DNA of 64,000 nt from Corallococcus sp. EGB (GCF_019968905.1 NZ_CP079946.1:7661356-7725355), one strand, 5' to 3'. Shown: positions 43,617-52,253, counted from the stretch's first letter. The notes: a model not told the origin generated them from the sequence alone. Program-made: numbers and translations.

Positions 43617-44270
43617 TCAGGCCTCGCGCCGCTCGTGCTGCTGGAACGCAGCCATCTGCGCGGCCAGTGCGCGCTGGAACGCGGGCCGCGCCTCACAGCG
43701 TTCCTTGTAGGCCTTGAGCGCGGGGTGCGCGTCGAGCACATCCGTGTGCCGCAGGAGGCGCAGCACCGTGGTCATCATCAGGTCGCCCACGGTGAAGCGG
43801 TCCTCCAGGAACTCGCGGTTGCCCAGCCAGGTGGCCAGCTCCCCCAGGCGGTGGTGGATGCGCGCCACCACGTCCGGCCGGTGGAGCTTCGCCCACTCGG
43901 CCTCCGGGACGAACAGGTCGATTTCCGCGAGCTGCTGGAGGTAGATTTCAATGGAGTTCAGCGCCGCGAACGTCCACGTGAGCGCACGCGCACGGCCCGC
44001 ATCGTCCGGGGGCAGCAGCGCTTCGCTCTTCGATGCGATGTGGAACACGATGGCGCCCGACTCGAAGAGCGTCAGGCCCTCCTCCTGGTACACCGGCACC
44101 TGCCCGAAGGGCTGCTGCGCGCGGTACTCCGCGGACTTCTGAACCTGCGGGCCGATGAGCCGCACCTCGTAGGGCAGGCCTGCCTCCTCCAGCGCCCACC
44201 GCACCCGGAGGTCTCGGACCACGCCCTGCGCGAACGGCGGTACCCACTTGAAAGCACTGATGGTGATCAT
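43617..44270 (-). CDS. Glutathione S-transferase family protein
   Basis: 217 aa from ATG 44270. N-terminal thioredoxin-like domain (about 1-80) with RVRWALEEAGLPYEV, QPFGQVPVYQEEG (cis-Pro) and LFESGAIVFHIA (glutathione gamma-glutamyl contact). C-terminal helical domain with EDRFTVGDLMMTTVLRL, the conserved Asp-containing helix. Different subgroup from the GST at 21916-22542. Substrate unknown. The 260-nt gap to the toxin-like gene upstream carries no gene I can see. Confidence 0.9.
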   Translation of the reverse strand: MITISAFKWVPPFAQGVVRDLRVRWALEEAGLPYEVRLIGPQVQKSAEYRAQQPFGQVPVYQEEGLTLFESGAIVFHIASKSEALLPPDDAGRARALTWTFAALNSIEIYLQQLAEIDLFVPEAEWAKLHRPDVVARIHHRLGELATWLGNREFLEDRFTVGDLMMTTVLRLLRHTDVLDAHPALKAYKERCEARPAFQRALAAQMAAFQQHERREA

Positions 44271-44532
44271 GCGCGGCAGCCTCCCGCGCCGGCAGCACGC
44301 ATGACCAGCGTCATCCATGACGCATGTCGACCTCGGAGCGCCGGGCTTCGCCTGGAGGGATGGAGCGGGCAGACGTTCGTGTTCGTCCCCGACTGATGCC
44401 CCGGACGCACGGATGCGTGAACTGCCGCGGCACCTGCCACATCCAGTGACCGGGGACGACCCGCGGGGGCCCGTGAATTGAGTGCCACGGCGGATATGGT
44501 CCGAGGGTTTCCTTCCTCGAAAGACCGTGGCC

Positions 44533-45438
44533 ATGCAGCGTCGAGTCGCCCTCGCGCTTCTGCTCCTTCTCTCCGCTTGTGCCGGTTCGACGCAGGTGCC
44601 GAGTTCGTCGGGCAGGGCCCAACGCATCGCCAACCTCCAGCGGGCCGCGAAGCTGCCCTGGACGGATGAAGGGCGGTGTGTCGTCCGGGAGGCTTCCGAA
44701 CCCTGGGCCGTGGTGGTGGAGCGCTGCTTTCCGGCGCTGGATACCGACCGGGTCCGGTTTCACGACACCTCGGGACGGTGCACGGTGGCCTCCGCGGACG
44801 CGGCGGCCCTGGGGCTGGGCGTCTGCATCCTGGCGGCGCCCGAAATCGCCGTGGGCGCGGTGATCGTCGTCGGCGTGGTGGTGGTCGGCTTTGCCATCAA
44901 GGAGGCGCTGGACGCATATGAGTTCCGCCAGCTGTATCCAGGGGAGGTGACGTCGACGGTTGGGACGCGGACAGCGCCTCGGGAGACGATGGCGAAACGA
45001 AAGCCCCAGCCGGAACCGTCAGGCCTGGACTTGTTTCCCCCCGTGCCTGGCGAGCCCGCCGAGAGTGGGCGGAGGCCGGAGTGCAAGGCCCGCCGGGTCC
45101 CACATCTTGGTGGTAACACCCTGCATAACCAATGTGCCGACCGGATTCCTCGGAACACCTTTTCCGGGTGGGATGCACTCGTCGATGGCAAGAACTTCGA
45201 TGGGCTTCAAGGCGCGACGCGCACGCTGTGGGAGGTCAAGACCAACGACATCGAGAGCTACAGCCCGTTCGTTCGCCGAGCCGAGCTTCAGAAGCAGGTC
45301 GAAGAGGCGAAACGTGAGCGCGCTCTCGCGGAAGCTTGCGGCTACCAGTTTGCGATAGGTGTCCGCACCGAGGCCCACAAGAAGCTCCTCGAGATACTGC
45401 TGCCTGACTTCAACATCGTTCTCATGACGTGGTGCTGA
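44533..45438 (+). CDS. Lipoprotein with restriction-endonuclease-like C-terminus (putative toxin)
   Basis: 301 aa. Start ATG 44533 leads into a lipoprotein signal LLLLLSAC (Cys 16, next residue Ala, so outer-membrane sorting is allowed). A hydrophobic stretch (about 91-125; VGAVIVVGVVVVGFAI) lies in the middle, then a Pro-rich linker. Residues about 190-301 look like a PD-(D/E)xK fold toxin: HNQCADRIP, FSGWDALVDGKNFDGL, LWEVKTND (Asp223, Glu234, Lys236 as metal/catalytic candidates). From memory this resembles the DUF6310/Tox-REase-5 group. GC and codon bias are lower than in flanking genes. The next gene starts 1 nt after its stop. Confidence 0.75.
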   Translation: MQRRVALALLLLLSACAGSTQVPSSSGRAQRIANLQRAAKLPWTDEGRCVVREASEPWAVVVERCFPALDTDRVRFHDTSGRCTVASADAAALGLGVCILAAPEIAVGAVIVVGVVVVGFAIKEALDAYEFRQLYPGEVTSTVGTRTAPRETMAKRKPQPEPSGLDLFPPVPGEPAESGRRPECKARRVPHLGGNTLHNQCADRIPRNTFSGWDALVDGKNFDGLQGATRTLWEVKTNDIESYSPFVRRAELQKQVEEAKRERALAEACGYQFAIGVRTEAHKKLLEILLPDFNIVLMTWC

Positions 45439-45439
45439 A

Positions 45440-46192
45440 ATGGCCTTCATGCACACCCCACTGACCGTGCGCATCCATGCGCCTGCCATGACAGGTGCCG
45501 ACAGCCGCCCCCTGAAGATGGTTCTTGGCGTGGAACGTGCGCTTTCCGGCACACGCCTGGAGTGGACGGTTTCCGATGCCCAGCAGCTCGTTCGGATTGC
45601 CCAACGAGACACATGGCTCGGCATGGCCCGGAGCGGGGGTGGCTTTCAGCTTGTCTGCAACAACGATGAGAGCCGCCCCGTGACGCTCTTCGGAGTAGCC
45701 GCACCTGGAAGCCTGGGGCCCGGGGGGCATGCGTTGCTCGAAGTCCACGCTGAACTTCCGCTGGTGGCATCCGGTGTGGCTCTGGACCTGATGGAGAACA
45801 TCGCGGAAGCGGCCAACGGATACTGGGGGCATGCGACGCCATTCGACGCGGCCGTCGAAATCTCCCGGCAGGTCCGGGACCCGGTACGCAAGCCGGGTTC
45901 CCCCCCGCGTGGACTGCCAGCACTCAAGCTCACGGAGCACCTCCTTTCTCCAGAGATTCCCCAGCACCTCGGGTGGCTGAACTACTGGTCGGACGCCGCC
46001 GCACGGGTCATCGGGTTCCCGGATCCGGCTCGCGACGCGGCGCTGCTGTCGCGCTCGCGGCGCACCCCGTCTGGCGGATGGGTGGTCCCGCTCACGGAGG
46101 CCCCGCTCGACTACGACAACCCCGAGCACATCGAAGCGCTCCGGCGGGCCTACGAGCGCTTCCCCGTGATTGGGGGACGCGCTTCCCCATGA
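45440..46192 (+). CDS. Putative immunity protein of the adjacent nuclease-like lipoprotein
   Basis: 250 aa, soluble, no signal peptide. It begins MAFMHTPLTVRIHAPAM and ends with conserved-looking PRGLPALKL, PQHLGWLNYWSDAAARVIGFP, LTEAPLDYDNPEH and YERFPVIGG. I recall this pattern as DUF5953 (related to Imm52), commonly found next to DUF6310 proteins in myxobacteria, but I could not check. It begins one nucleotide after the lipoprotein stop, so the two are almost certainly co-translated. An antitoxin or immunity role is inferred from pairing, not from catalysis. Acts in the cytoplasm if so. Confidence 0.65.
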   Translation: MAFMHTPLTVRIHAPAMTGADSRPLKMVLGVERALSGTRLEWTVSDAQQLVRIAQRDTWLGMARSGGGFQLVCNNDESRPVTLFGVAAPGSLGPGGHALLEVHAELPLVASGVALDLMENIAEAANGYWGHATPFDAAVEISRQVRDPVRKPGSPPRGLPALKLTEHLLSPEIPQHLGWLNYWSDAAARVIGFPDPARDAALLSRSRRTPSGGWVVPLTEAPLDYDNPEHIEALRRAYERFPVIGGRASP

Positions 46193-46232
46193 GTGCCCGT
46201 CCCTCCCCGCCTCCGGGACGATGCCCGTACCT

Positions 46233-46261
46233 CCTCCTGGACGCACCTCGTGTCCAGGAGG
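46233..46261 (+). promoter_or_regulatory. 10-bp hairpin hiding the arylsulfatase ribosome-binding site
   Basis: CCTCCTGGAC (46233-46242) pairs perfectly with GTCCAGGAGG (46252-46261). AGGAGG at 46256-46261 is the Shine-Dalgarno for ATG 46268 (spacing 6). It may control translation or end the upstream transcript. Confidence 0.5.
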
Positions 46262-46267
46262 TTGCGA

Positions 46268-47926
46268 ATGGCAAGCAAGGCGAAGCCCTCGGGCAACGGT
46301 CACGGCAAGCAGGCGAAGCAGCAGCCCAACATCCTGGTCATCTGGGGAGATGACATCGGCTTCTGGAACATCAGCGCCTACAACCAGGGGATGATGGGCT
46401 ACCGCACGCCCAACATCGACCGCATCGCGAAGGAAGGCGCGATGATGACGGACTGCTACGGCCAGCAGAGCTGCACCGCGGGCCGCGCGGCGTTCATCAC
46501 CGGCATGAACCCGCTTCGCACGGGGCTCACCACCATCGGAATGCCCGGGGCGAAGTACGGCCTGCAGGACTCCGACCCCACCATCGCGGAGATGCTCAAG
46601 CCGCTGGGCTACACCTGTGGCCAGTTCGGCAAGAACCACCTGGGCGACTCGAATCCCTATCTGCCCACCGTGCACGGCTTCGACGAGTTCTTCGGCAACC
46701 TCTATCACCTGAACGCGGAGAACGAGCCGGAGTGCCCGGACTACCCCAAGGACCCGGCCTTCAAGGAACGCTTCGGTCCGCGCGGCGTGCTGCACAGCTG
46801 GGCCACCGCGCGCAACGACCCCACCGAGGACGAGCGCTGGGGCGTGGTGGGCAAGCAGCGCATCGAGGACACCGGCCCCCTCACCACGAAGCGCATGGAG
46901 ACGGTGGACGGCGAGTTCCTCCAGGGCTCACTGGACTTCATGGAGCGCGCGGTGAACGAGGGCAAGCCGTTCTTCCTCTGGCACAACACCACGCGCACGC
47001 ACGTCTGGACGTTCCTCCAGAAGAAGTACCAGAACGCCACGGGCTACGGCCTCTATGCGGACGCGATGCGGGAGCTGGACGACATCGTCGGCGTGCTGCT
47101 CGCGAAGCTGGATGAACTGGGCATCGCGGAGAACACGGTGGTGGTGTTCTCCACCGACAACGGCGTGGAGAAGATGGGGTGGCCGGACGGCGGCAACAGC
47201 CCGTTCCGCGGGGAGAAGGGCTCCACGTGGGAGGGCGGCGTGCGGGTGCCGTGCGTGGTGCGCTGGCCAGGCGTGGTGGAGCCTGGACGCGTCATCAACG
47301 ACATCTTCGCGCACGAGGACTGGATGCCCACGCTGGTGGCGGCGGCGGGCGGCCCCACGGACCTGGTGGACAAGTGCAAGCGCGGCTACAAGGTCGGGAG
47401 CAAGACCTTCCGGGTCTACCTGGACGGGTATGACCAACGGGGGCTGCTGTCGGGCAGGGAGGAGGGCCGCCGGCACGAGTTCGTCTACGTGCTCGACAGC
47501 GGCGACCTCGCGGCGGTCCGCTACAACAACTGGAAGATCATCTTCAGCTACCAGGACGGCGAGGGCCCGGACATGTGGTTCAGCGGCAAGCGCTTCAACC
47601 CGGCGTGGCCGTACCTCATCAACCTGCGCTCGGACCCGTTCGAGTATGGGCCCCACTCCGGCCTGTACACGTCCTGGTACGGCGAGCGCATGTTCACGTT
47701 CGTCCCGGCGCAGATGCTGGTGAAGCAGTTCGCGGAGAGCCTCATCGACTACCCGCCCAGCCAGGCCCCGGGCAGCCTGAGCATCGGGCCGCTGAAGGAG
47801 CGCGTGAAACAGAAGATGGCGGAGGCGCGAAAGCAGAAGCAGGAGCCCAGCGTCGGCGACCAGGTCATGTCCCTGGCCAACGAGGTGGAGCAGTTCATCC
47901 ACCGCTTCCAGCAGTCCCATCAGTAG
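46268..47926 (+). CDS. Arylsulfatase (sulfatase family)
   Basis: 552 aa. Hydrolyses sulfate esters. N-terminal ILVIWGDDIGFW holds the metal-binding Asp pair. CTAGR (Cys 69) fits the Cys-type C-x-(P/A)-x-R motif whose Cys becomes formylglycine. GQFGKNHLGD, HNTTRTHVW and FSTDNGVEKMGWPDGG hold the other metal and sulfate ligands. No signal peptide despite similarity to exported enzymes, so cytoplasmic unless exported otherwise. Start ATG 46268 has AGGAGG at ideal spacing, though buried in a hairpin. The formylglycine-generating enzyme lies 121 nt downstream, so the pair forms a self-sufficient unit. Confidence 0.93.
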   Translation: MASKAKPSGNGHGKQAKQQPNILVIWGDDIGFWNISAYNQGMMGYRTPNIDRIAKEGAMMTDCYGQQSCTAGRAAFITGMNPLRTGLTTIGMPGAKYGLQDSDPTIAEMLKPLGYTCGQFGKNHLGDSNPYLPTVHGFDEFFGNLYHLNAENEPECPDYPKDPAFKERFGPRGVLHSWATARNDPTEDERWGVVGKQRIEDTGPLTTKRMETVDGEFLQGSLDFMERAVNEGKPFFLWHNTTRTHVWTFLQKKYQNATGYGLYADAMRELDDIVGVLLAKLDELGIAENTVVVFSTDNGVEKMGWPDGGNSPFRGEKGSTWEGGVRVPCVVRWPGVVEPGRVINDIFAHEDWMPTLVAAAGGPTDLVDKCKRGYKVGSKTFRVYLDGYDQRGLLSGREEGRRHEFVYVLDSGDLAAVRYNNWKIIFSYQDGEGPDMWFSGKRFNPAWPYLINLRSDPFEYGPHSGLYTSWYGERMFTFVPAQMLVKQFAESLIDYPPSQAPGSLSIGPLKERVKQKMAEARKQKQEPSVGDQVMSLANEVEQFIHRFQQSHQ

Positions 47927-47930
47927 CTGC

Positions 47931-47954
47931 CGGCTCCGCCGGGCGGTGGAGCCG
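47931..47954 (+). terminator. Hairpin after the arylsulfatase gene
   Basis: CGGCTCC (47931-47937) pairs with GGAGCCG (47948-47954), 4 nt after the stop. Confidence 0.4.
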
Positions 47955-48047
47955 CCATCTCTCCACTGCCCGACACCCACCCCGGTCCCAGGTGCGAGTG
48001 TCATTCCCCGCGCCGGGCCGGATGTTCTCCACCGGAGGCATCACGCC

Positions 48048-49049
48048 ATGCACCGGAACGACAGCCACGACGCCACTCCTGACGCGGGGCCCACCGAAAC
48101 CGCCGCGCGTCCCGGACGCGCTCCCTTTCCAGACATGGTGTGGATCCCCGGTGGCACGTACTGGATGGGCTCCGACCATCACTATCCCGAAGAGGCGCCC
48201 GCGCATCAGGTCACCGTCTCCGGCTTCTGGATGGACCGCTTCACCGTGACGAACGAACAGTTCGCCCGCTTCGTCGAGGCCACCGGCTACGTCACCGTCG
48301 CCCAGCGTCCCCTCAATCCCTCGGACTACCCCGGCGCCACGCCGGAGTCGCTCGTTCCCGGCTCGCTCGTCTTCCAGAAGCCCCAGGGGCCCGTGGACCT
48401 GGGCAACGTGGCCCACTGGTGGGGCTATGTCCCCGACGCCTGCTGGAAGCACCCGGAGGGCCGCCGCTCCTCCGTGAAGCACCGGCTGGACCACCCCGTC
48501 GTCCACGTCGCCTTCGAGGACGCGGAGGCCTACGCCACCTGGTCCGGGAAGACGCTCCCCACCGAGGCTGAATGGGAGCGCGCCGCGCGCGGAGGCCTGG
48601 ACCGCAACGAGTTCTGCTGGGGCAATGACTTCACGCCGAACGGCGAACACCAGGCCAATACCTGGCAGGGCTACTTTCCCTGGCAGAACCTGCGCGAGGA
48701 CGGCCACGAGGGCACCTGCCCTGTCGGCACCTTCCCTCCCAATGGCTACGGCCTCCACGAGATGGCCGGCAACGTCTGGGAATGGACCACCGACTGGTAT
48801 CAGGACCGCCACCCGGGCCATCACGGCAAGACCTGCTGCATCCCCGTCAACCCGCGCGGCCCCGCCACCGCGCAGGGCAGCCAGGACCCCGCCACTCCCG
48901 CCGTCTCCATCCCGCGCCGCGTCCTCAAGGGCGGCAGCCACCTGTGCGCGCCCAACTACTGCCGCCGCTACCGGCCCGCGGCGCGCTCACCCCAGGCCGT
49001 GGACAGCGGCGCCAGCCACATCGGCTTCCGCTGCATCGTGCGCCCGTAG
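48048..49049 (+). CDS. Formylglycine-generating enzyme (sulfatase-modifying factor)
   Basis: 333 aa from ATG 48048, with GGAGG upstream. It oxidises the Cys of the sulfatase motif to formylglycine. FGE-sulfatase domain throughout: MVWIPGGTYWMGSD, FWMDRFTVTNEQFARFVEATG, LPTEAEWERAARGG, GNVWEWTTDWY, and the active-site pair in GGSHLCAPNYCRRYRPAAR (Cys 300 and Cys 305, matching the copper-binding Cys pair of aerobic FGE). Having both Cys separates it from non-catalytic EgtB-like relatives. No signal peptide, so the reaction would be cytoplasmic, consistent with the sulfatase beside it. Confidence 0.93.
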   Translation: MHRNDSHDATPDAGPTETAARPGRAPFPDMVWIPGGTYWMGSDHHYPEEAPAHQVTVSGFWMDRFTVTNEQFARFVEATGYVTVAQRPLNPSDYPGATPESLVPGSLVFQKPQGPVDLGNVAHWWGYVPDACWKHPEGRRSSVKHRLDHPVVHVAFEDAEAYATWSGKTLPTEAEWERAARGGLDRNEFCWGNDFTPNGEHQANTWQGYFPWQNLREDGHEGTCPVGTFPPNGYGLHEMAGNVWEWTTDWYQDRHPGHHGKTCCIPVNPRGPATAQGSQDPATPAVSIPRRVLKGGSHLCAPNYCRRYRPAARSPQAVDSGASHIGFRCIVRP

Positions 49050-49106
49050 CGCCGTTGGAGAGCAGCCGCACGCGCGAGGGAACGGAGGCGGGAGGGGGTG
49101 ACGCGG

Positions 49107-50435
49107 ATGAGAGCTCGGGATCGCCCCTCGCTCCGTTGGTGGCTGCGGCACCGGCTGTGGATTCCGCCCGTCATGGGGGCCGTCCTGGGAGCAGCCCTCG
49201 GCCTCCTCTTCGTGATGCCCTCCCCGCTCGAGGTCCGGGTGCTGAGAGGGGTGGGCTGGAACGCCACGGCCGCCGAGGCCCGGACGATGCTGTCGGCGGT
49301 GCTGGGCGTCGCGCTGACGTCGCTGAGCATCGTGCTGTCGCTGTCCATGCTCGTGGTGCAGAGCGCGGCGGGGCAGTATTCGCCGCGCCTGCTGCGTCTG
49401 TATCTCCACAGCGCGGGCATCCGCATCGTCCTCCCGGTGTTCGTCGCCACCAGCGTCTTCTGCCTGGTGGCGACCCAGGCCTTCGGCTTCGTCCCGGATG
49501 TCGAGCGCGCACCGCGCCCGGCGCTGGGGCTGGCCATGCTGCTGCTCGTCCTCTGTGAAGGCGCGCTCATCTTCCAGGTGCTCCAGACCCTCCAGTTGAT
49601 GCGGGTGGAGAACCTGATCCGGAAGGTGCGTCAGGACACGCTGGACACCGCGCGGACGCTCGAGCGACTCCGGTCGGAAGACAGCAGGGGCCCTCCTCCC
49701 TCCCATGCTCGCGACGCGGGACAGGCCCGCCCGCTGCGTGCCCCAGGGAGCGGCTTCATCGTCTGCGTCGACGCGAAGGCCCTGCTGGAGGTGGCGACAG
49801 CGAACCGGTTCGTCGTCCACCTGGAGCGGGCCGTGGGTGAACCGGTCGTTCAAGGAGAGGACGTGGGCTGGGTGGAGGCGGAGACGCGCGAAGCGCATGA
49901 CGGGCCCGTGTGGCAGACCATCCACCTGGACCACTGGCGGGACGCGGACCGGGACATCGCCCTGGGGGTGCGCCAGCTGGTGGACGTGGCCATCAAGGCG
50001 CTCTCTCCGGGAATCAATGACCCGTACACCGCGGTGGAGGCGGTGGACCAGCTGACCTTCCTGCTGTGCGAGCTGAGCCGGATGCAGCTGGGCCCTCGCG
50101 TGCTCGCGGATGACGCCGGGACCCCGCGCGTGTTCCTGCGCGGTCCCGCGCCGCGGGACCTCCTGACGTTGGCCACGGACCAGATCCTCCGCTATGGCGC
50201 CGCCGAACCCGCCGTGGTGCTCCGCCTCCTGCGCCTGGCCGCCGCCGTGGCGCTGCGCGCGAGGGAGGCGGAGGACCGGCACGCGGCGCGCGGGTGGCTC
50301 CGCCGCATCCTGGCCGTGGCGGAGCCAGCGCGGCCGGAGGCTGCCGGGGACTCCCTGCTTCGCCGCCACGCGGAGGCACTGGAGCAGGCGCTCGACGGCG
50401 GGCCCTGGCCGCCGCTCCCGGCGATTGGCTTCTGA
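49107..50435 (+). CDS. DUF2254 membrane protein
   Basis: 442 aa from ATG 49107, with GGGAGGGG upstream. About four membrane segments in the first 180 residues (WIPPVMGAVLGAALGLLFV, MLSAVLGVALTSLSIVLSLS, IVLPVFVATSVFCLVAT, LAMLLLVLCEGALIF), then a soluble C-terminal domain. The DUF2254 hallmark ALSPGINDPYTA is present (about 300). Function unknown; family members are predicted transporters or channels. It follows the FGE gene by 57 nt and precedes the MgtC-like gene, so an operon is possible. Confidence 0.85.
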   Translation: MRARDRPSLRWWLRHRLWIPPVMGAVLGAALGLLFVMPSPLEVRVLRGVGWNATAAEARTMLSAVLGVALTSLSIVLSLSMLVVQSAAGQYSPRLLRLYLHSAGIRIVLPVFVATSVFCLVATQAFGFVPDVERAPRPALGLAMLLLVLCEGALIFQVLQTLQLMRVENLIRKVRQDTLDTARTLERLRSEDSRGPPPSHARDAGQARPLRAPGSGFIVCVDAKALLEVATANRFVVHLERAVGEPVVQGEDVGWVEAETREAHDGPVWQTIHLDHWRDADRDIALGVRQLVDVAIKALSPGINDPYTAVEAVDQLTFLLCELSRMQLGPRVLADDAGTPRVFLRGPAPRDLLTLATDQILRYGAAEPAVVLRLLRLAAAVALRAREAEDRHAARGWLRRILAVAEPARPEAAGDSLLRRHAEALEQALDGGPWPPLPAIGF

Positions 50436-50443
50436 CCTTCTCG

Positions 50444-50493
50444 CGTCCCTGCCTGAAGGTGCATTGCGGCCGCAGGGACGGAGGAACACCTTC
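50444..50493 (+). promoter_or_regulatory. Pseudoknot-capable leader before the MgtC-like gene
   Basis: Stem 1: CGTCCCTGC (50444-50452) with GCAGGGACG (50472-50480). Stem 2: GAAGGTG (50455-50461) with CACCTTC (50487-50493). The left arm of stem 2 lies inside the loop of stem 1 and its right arm lies outside. Confidence 0.45.
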
Positions 50494-50522
50494 GAGGCGT
50501 GGGTACGGGCGAGGAGCCTGAG

Positions 50523-50993
50523 ATGGCAGCGGCGCTCGGAGAGGGGGACGTGCTCGTTCGGCTGCTGGTGGCAGGGGTCTCCGGCATGGTCCTGGGCCTC
50601 CCCTATCGCAAGCGGCCAGGTGGCGTGCGGACGCACTACCTGGTGACGCTGGGCGCCGCGCTCTTCTGCACCTCCGCCGCGAACCTGCTGGCCGCCCCCG
50701 CGGAGATGCTGCGCATCATCCAGGGGGTCGCGTCCGGCATCGGCTTCGTCGGGGCCGCGAGCGTCCTCAAGAAGGGGAGCGCCATCTTCGGCATCACCAC
50801 GGCCGCATCCATCTGGACCGCCGCGGCGGTGGGATGCGAGGCCGCGCTGGGCGCCCCCCTGCGCGCCGCCTGGGTCGCGCCGACCATCGCCCTCACCAGC
50901 CATCTGGTGGGGCTGCTCGAGCGCCGGGTCTTCCGCCGCAGACGGGTCATGGTCCTGGAGGAGCCGGGCCGCGCCCCGAAGAGACGAGGCTGA
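50523..50993 (+). CDS. MgtC/SapB-family membrane protein
   Basis: 156 aa from ATG 50523, with GAGGAG 6 nt upstream. About four hydrophobic segments. MgtC landmarks: LVRLLVAGVSGMVLGLPYRKR (conserved R-K-G type loop), RTHYLVTLGAALF, IQGVASGIGFVGAASVLKKG (G-x-G-F-L/V-GAG motif) and TTAASIWTAAAVGCEAALG. These proteins help survival at low magnesium and inhibit the F1Fo ATPase in pathogens; here the role is open. The leader has two overlapping stems, reminiscent of mgtC leader control but not homologous as far as I can tell. Convergent with the ThrE-like gene, 3 nt between stops. Confidence 0.88.
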   Translation: MAAALGEGDVLVRLLVAGVSGMVLGLPYRKRPGGVRTHYLVTLGAALFCTSAANLLAAPAEMLRIIQGVASGIGFVGAASVLKKGSAIFGITTAASIWTAAAVGCEAALGAPLRAAWVAPTIALTSHLVGLLERRVFRRRRVMVLEEPGRAPKRRG

Positions 50994-50996
50994 CGC

Positions 50997-52253
50997 TCAT
51001 CCGGGAGGAGCGGACGCACCGCGCTCCACGGGGACGCGCGGCGGCACCACCACCGTGGCGAACACCACCCCCAGCATCAGCTGGAGCGCCACCAGCAGCA
51101 CGTTGAACAGCCGGGCGTTGTTCGCGCCCCCCACGCCCAGCAGCGCGACGATGGCCTCCGTGCCGATGAAGCCCGGCGCCAGCTGCAACATCCCGGGCAT
51201 GATGACCGTCATCGGCATCCGGCCCTTCCCGCGCCCGTAGAGCAGCCCCGCCACTCCCAGCACGAACGCCGCCACCATCGGGCTGCCCCGCTCCCCCAGG
51301 AGCGCCTTGGTCACCGCCTGCGTCTCGTAGGCGAGCAGCACCCCGCCGACGATCCACCCCACGTCGCGCGTCCGCCCCGCCATGCACACCGACAGCGCCA
51401 CGCCCCCCACCGCCACCAGGAGGAACGTCACGAGCGGCGGCAACGCATGCGGCGCCGCATGCGGCGGCAGCGGCCAGAAGAGGCTCCACAGCGTCCCCGC
51501 CGCCGCGATGCCCACGCCCAGCATCACGAAGCGCAAGAGGCCGTACATCAGCCGGGGCACGCCCGCCTCCACCGACTCCAGGGCCAGCTCCAGCGAGCCC
51601 AGCGTCACCACCATCGCGGGCACCAACAACGTCGCCCCCCCGAAAAGCGCCCGCACCGCGTTGAACGGCGGAAGGAAGAGCGTGAACCCGAACGCCACCA
51701 GCGACCCGAGGAACGCGGCGAGGAAGCTCTTCTGCAGGTCCACCCGCTGCGAGTGCATCGTGCCGAAGTGGATGGCGCCCGCGACGACGCCCACGAAGAA
51801 CGCCACGAGCATCTCCAGCCACGCCCCGCCCACCCGCGCCGTCACCGCCGCGCCGTACACCCCATAGGCCGCATACACGAGCCACTCCGGGTAGGGCGCG
51901 CGCGAGGCCTCGATGCGGTCCAACTCCGCGCGGGCTTCGGGCAGGCGCAGGCGGCCCTCCGGGATGGCGTCCGCCAGCCGCAGCAGCGCCGAGGCCCGGC
52001 CCAGGTTCCAGTGGGGATTGAACGGCAGCCGCGCGAAGACCACGTGGGAGCGCTTCGGGAGCACCACCTCCGTCATCGCCAGGCTCTGGAGCGTGAAGAC
52101 CTCCACGTCCAGGCCCCACGCCTTCGCCGCACGCCGCACGCGCTCCTCCACCAGGAGCGACGGCTGGTAGGCCAGGTGCAGCGCCTTCGCCAGCTCCAGC
52201 AGGAAGGCGGAGGCCTCCCCCTCGTCCATCGCGGTGTCTTCAGCGCGCGTCAT
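50997..52253 (-). CDS. Threonine/serine exporter (ThrE)-like membrane protein
   Basis: 418 aa with about ten hydrophobic segments. The N-terminal soluble part (1-120; LLELAKALHLAYQPSLLVEERVRRAA, LPKRSHVVFAR) and the following ThrE segments (GGAWLEMLVAFFVGVVAGAIHFGTM) fit the ThrE/DUF1212 family. The end (GRMPMTVIMPGMLQLAPGFIGT) matches the YjjB-like C-terminal half, so this is a full-length fusion of the two halves. Exports Thr/Ser in Corynebacterium; substrate unknown here. Its ATG overlaps the porin stop by 4 nt (ATGA), so it is the last gene of a coupled operon. Confidence 0.85.
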   Translation of the reverse strand: MTRAEDTAMDEGEASAFLLELAKALHLAYQPSLLVEERVRRAAKAWGLDVEVFTLQSLAMTEVVLPKRSHVVFARLPFNPHWNLGRASALLRLADAIPEGRLRLPEARAELDRIEASRAPYPEWLVYAAYGVYGAAVTARVGGAWLEMLVAFFVGVVAGAIHFGTMHSQRVDLQKSFLAAFLGSLVAFGFTLFLPPFNAVRALFGGATLLVPAMVVTLGSLELALESVEAGVPRLMYGLLRFVMLGVGIAAAGTLWSLFWPLPPHAAPHALPPLVTFLLVAVGGVALSVCMAGRTRDVGWIVGGVLLAYETQAVTKALLGERGSPMVAAFVLGVAGLLYGRGKGRMPMTVIMPGMLQLAPGFIGTEAIVALLGVGGANNARLFNVLLVALQLMLGVVFATVVVPPRVPVERGASAPPG

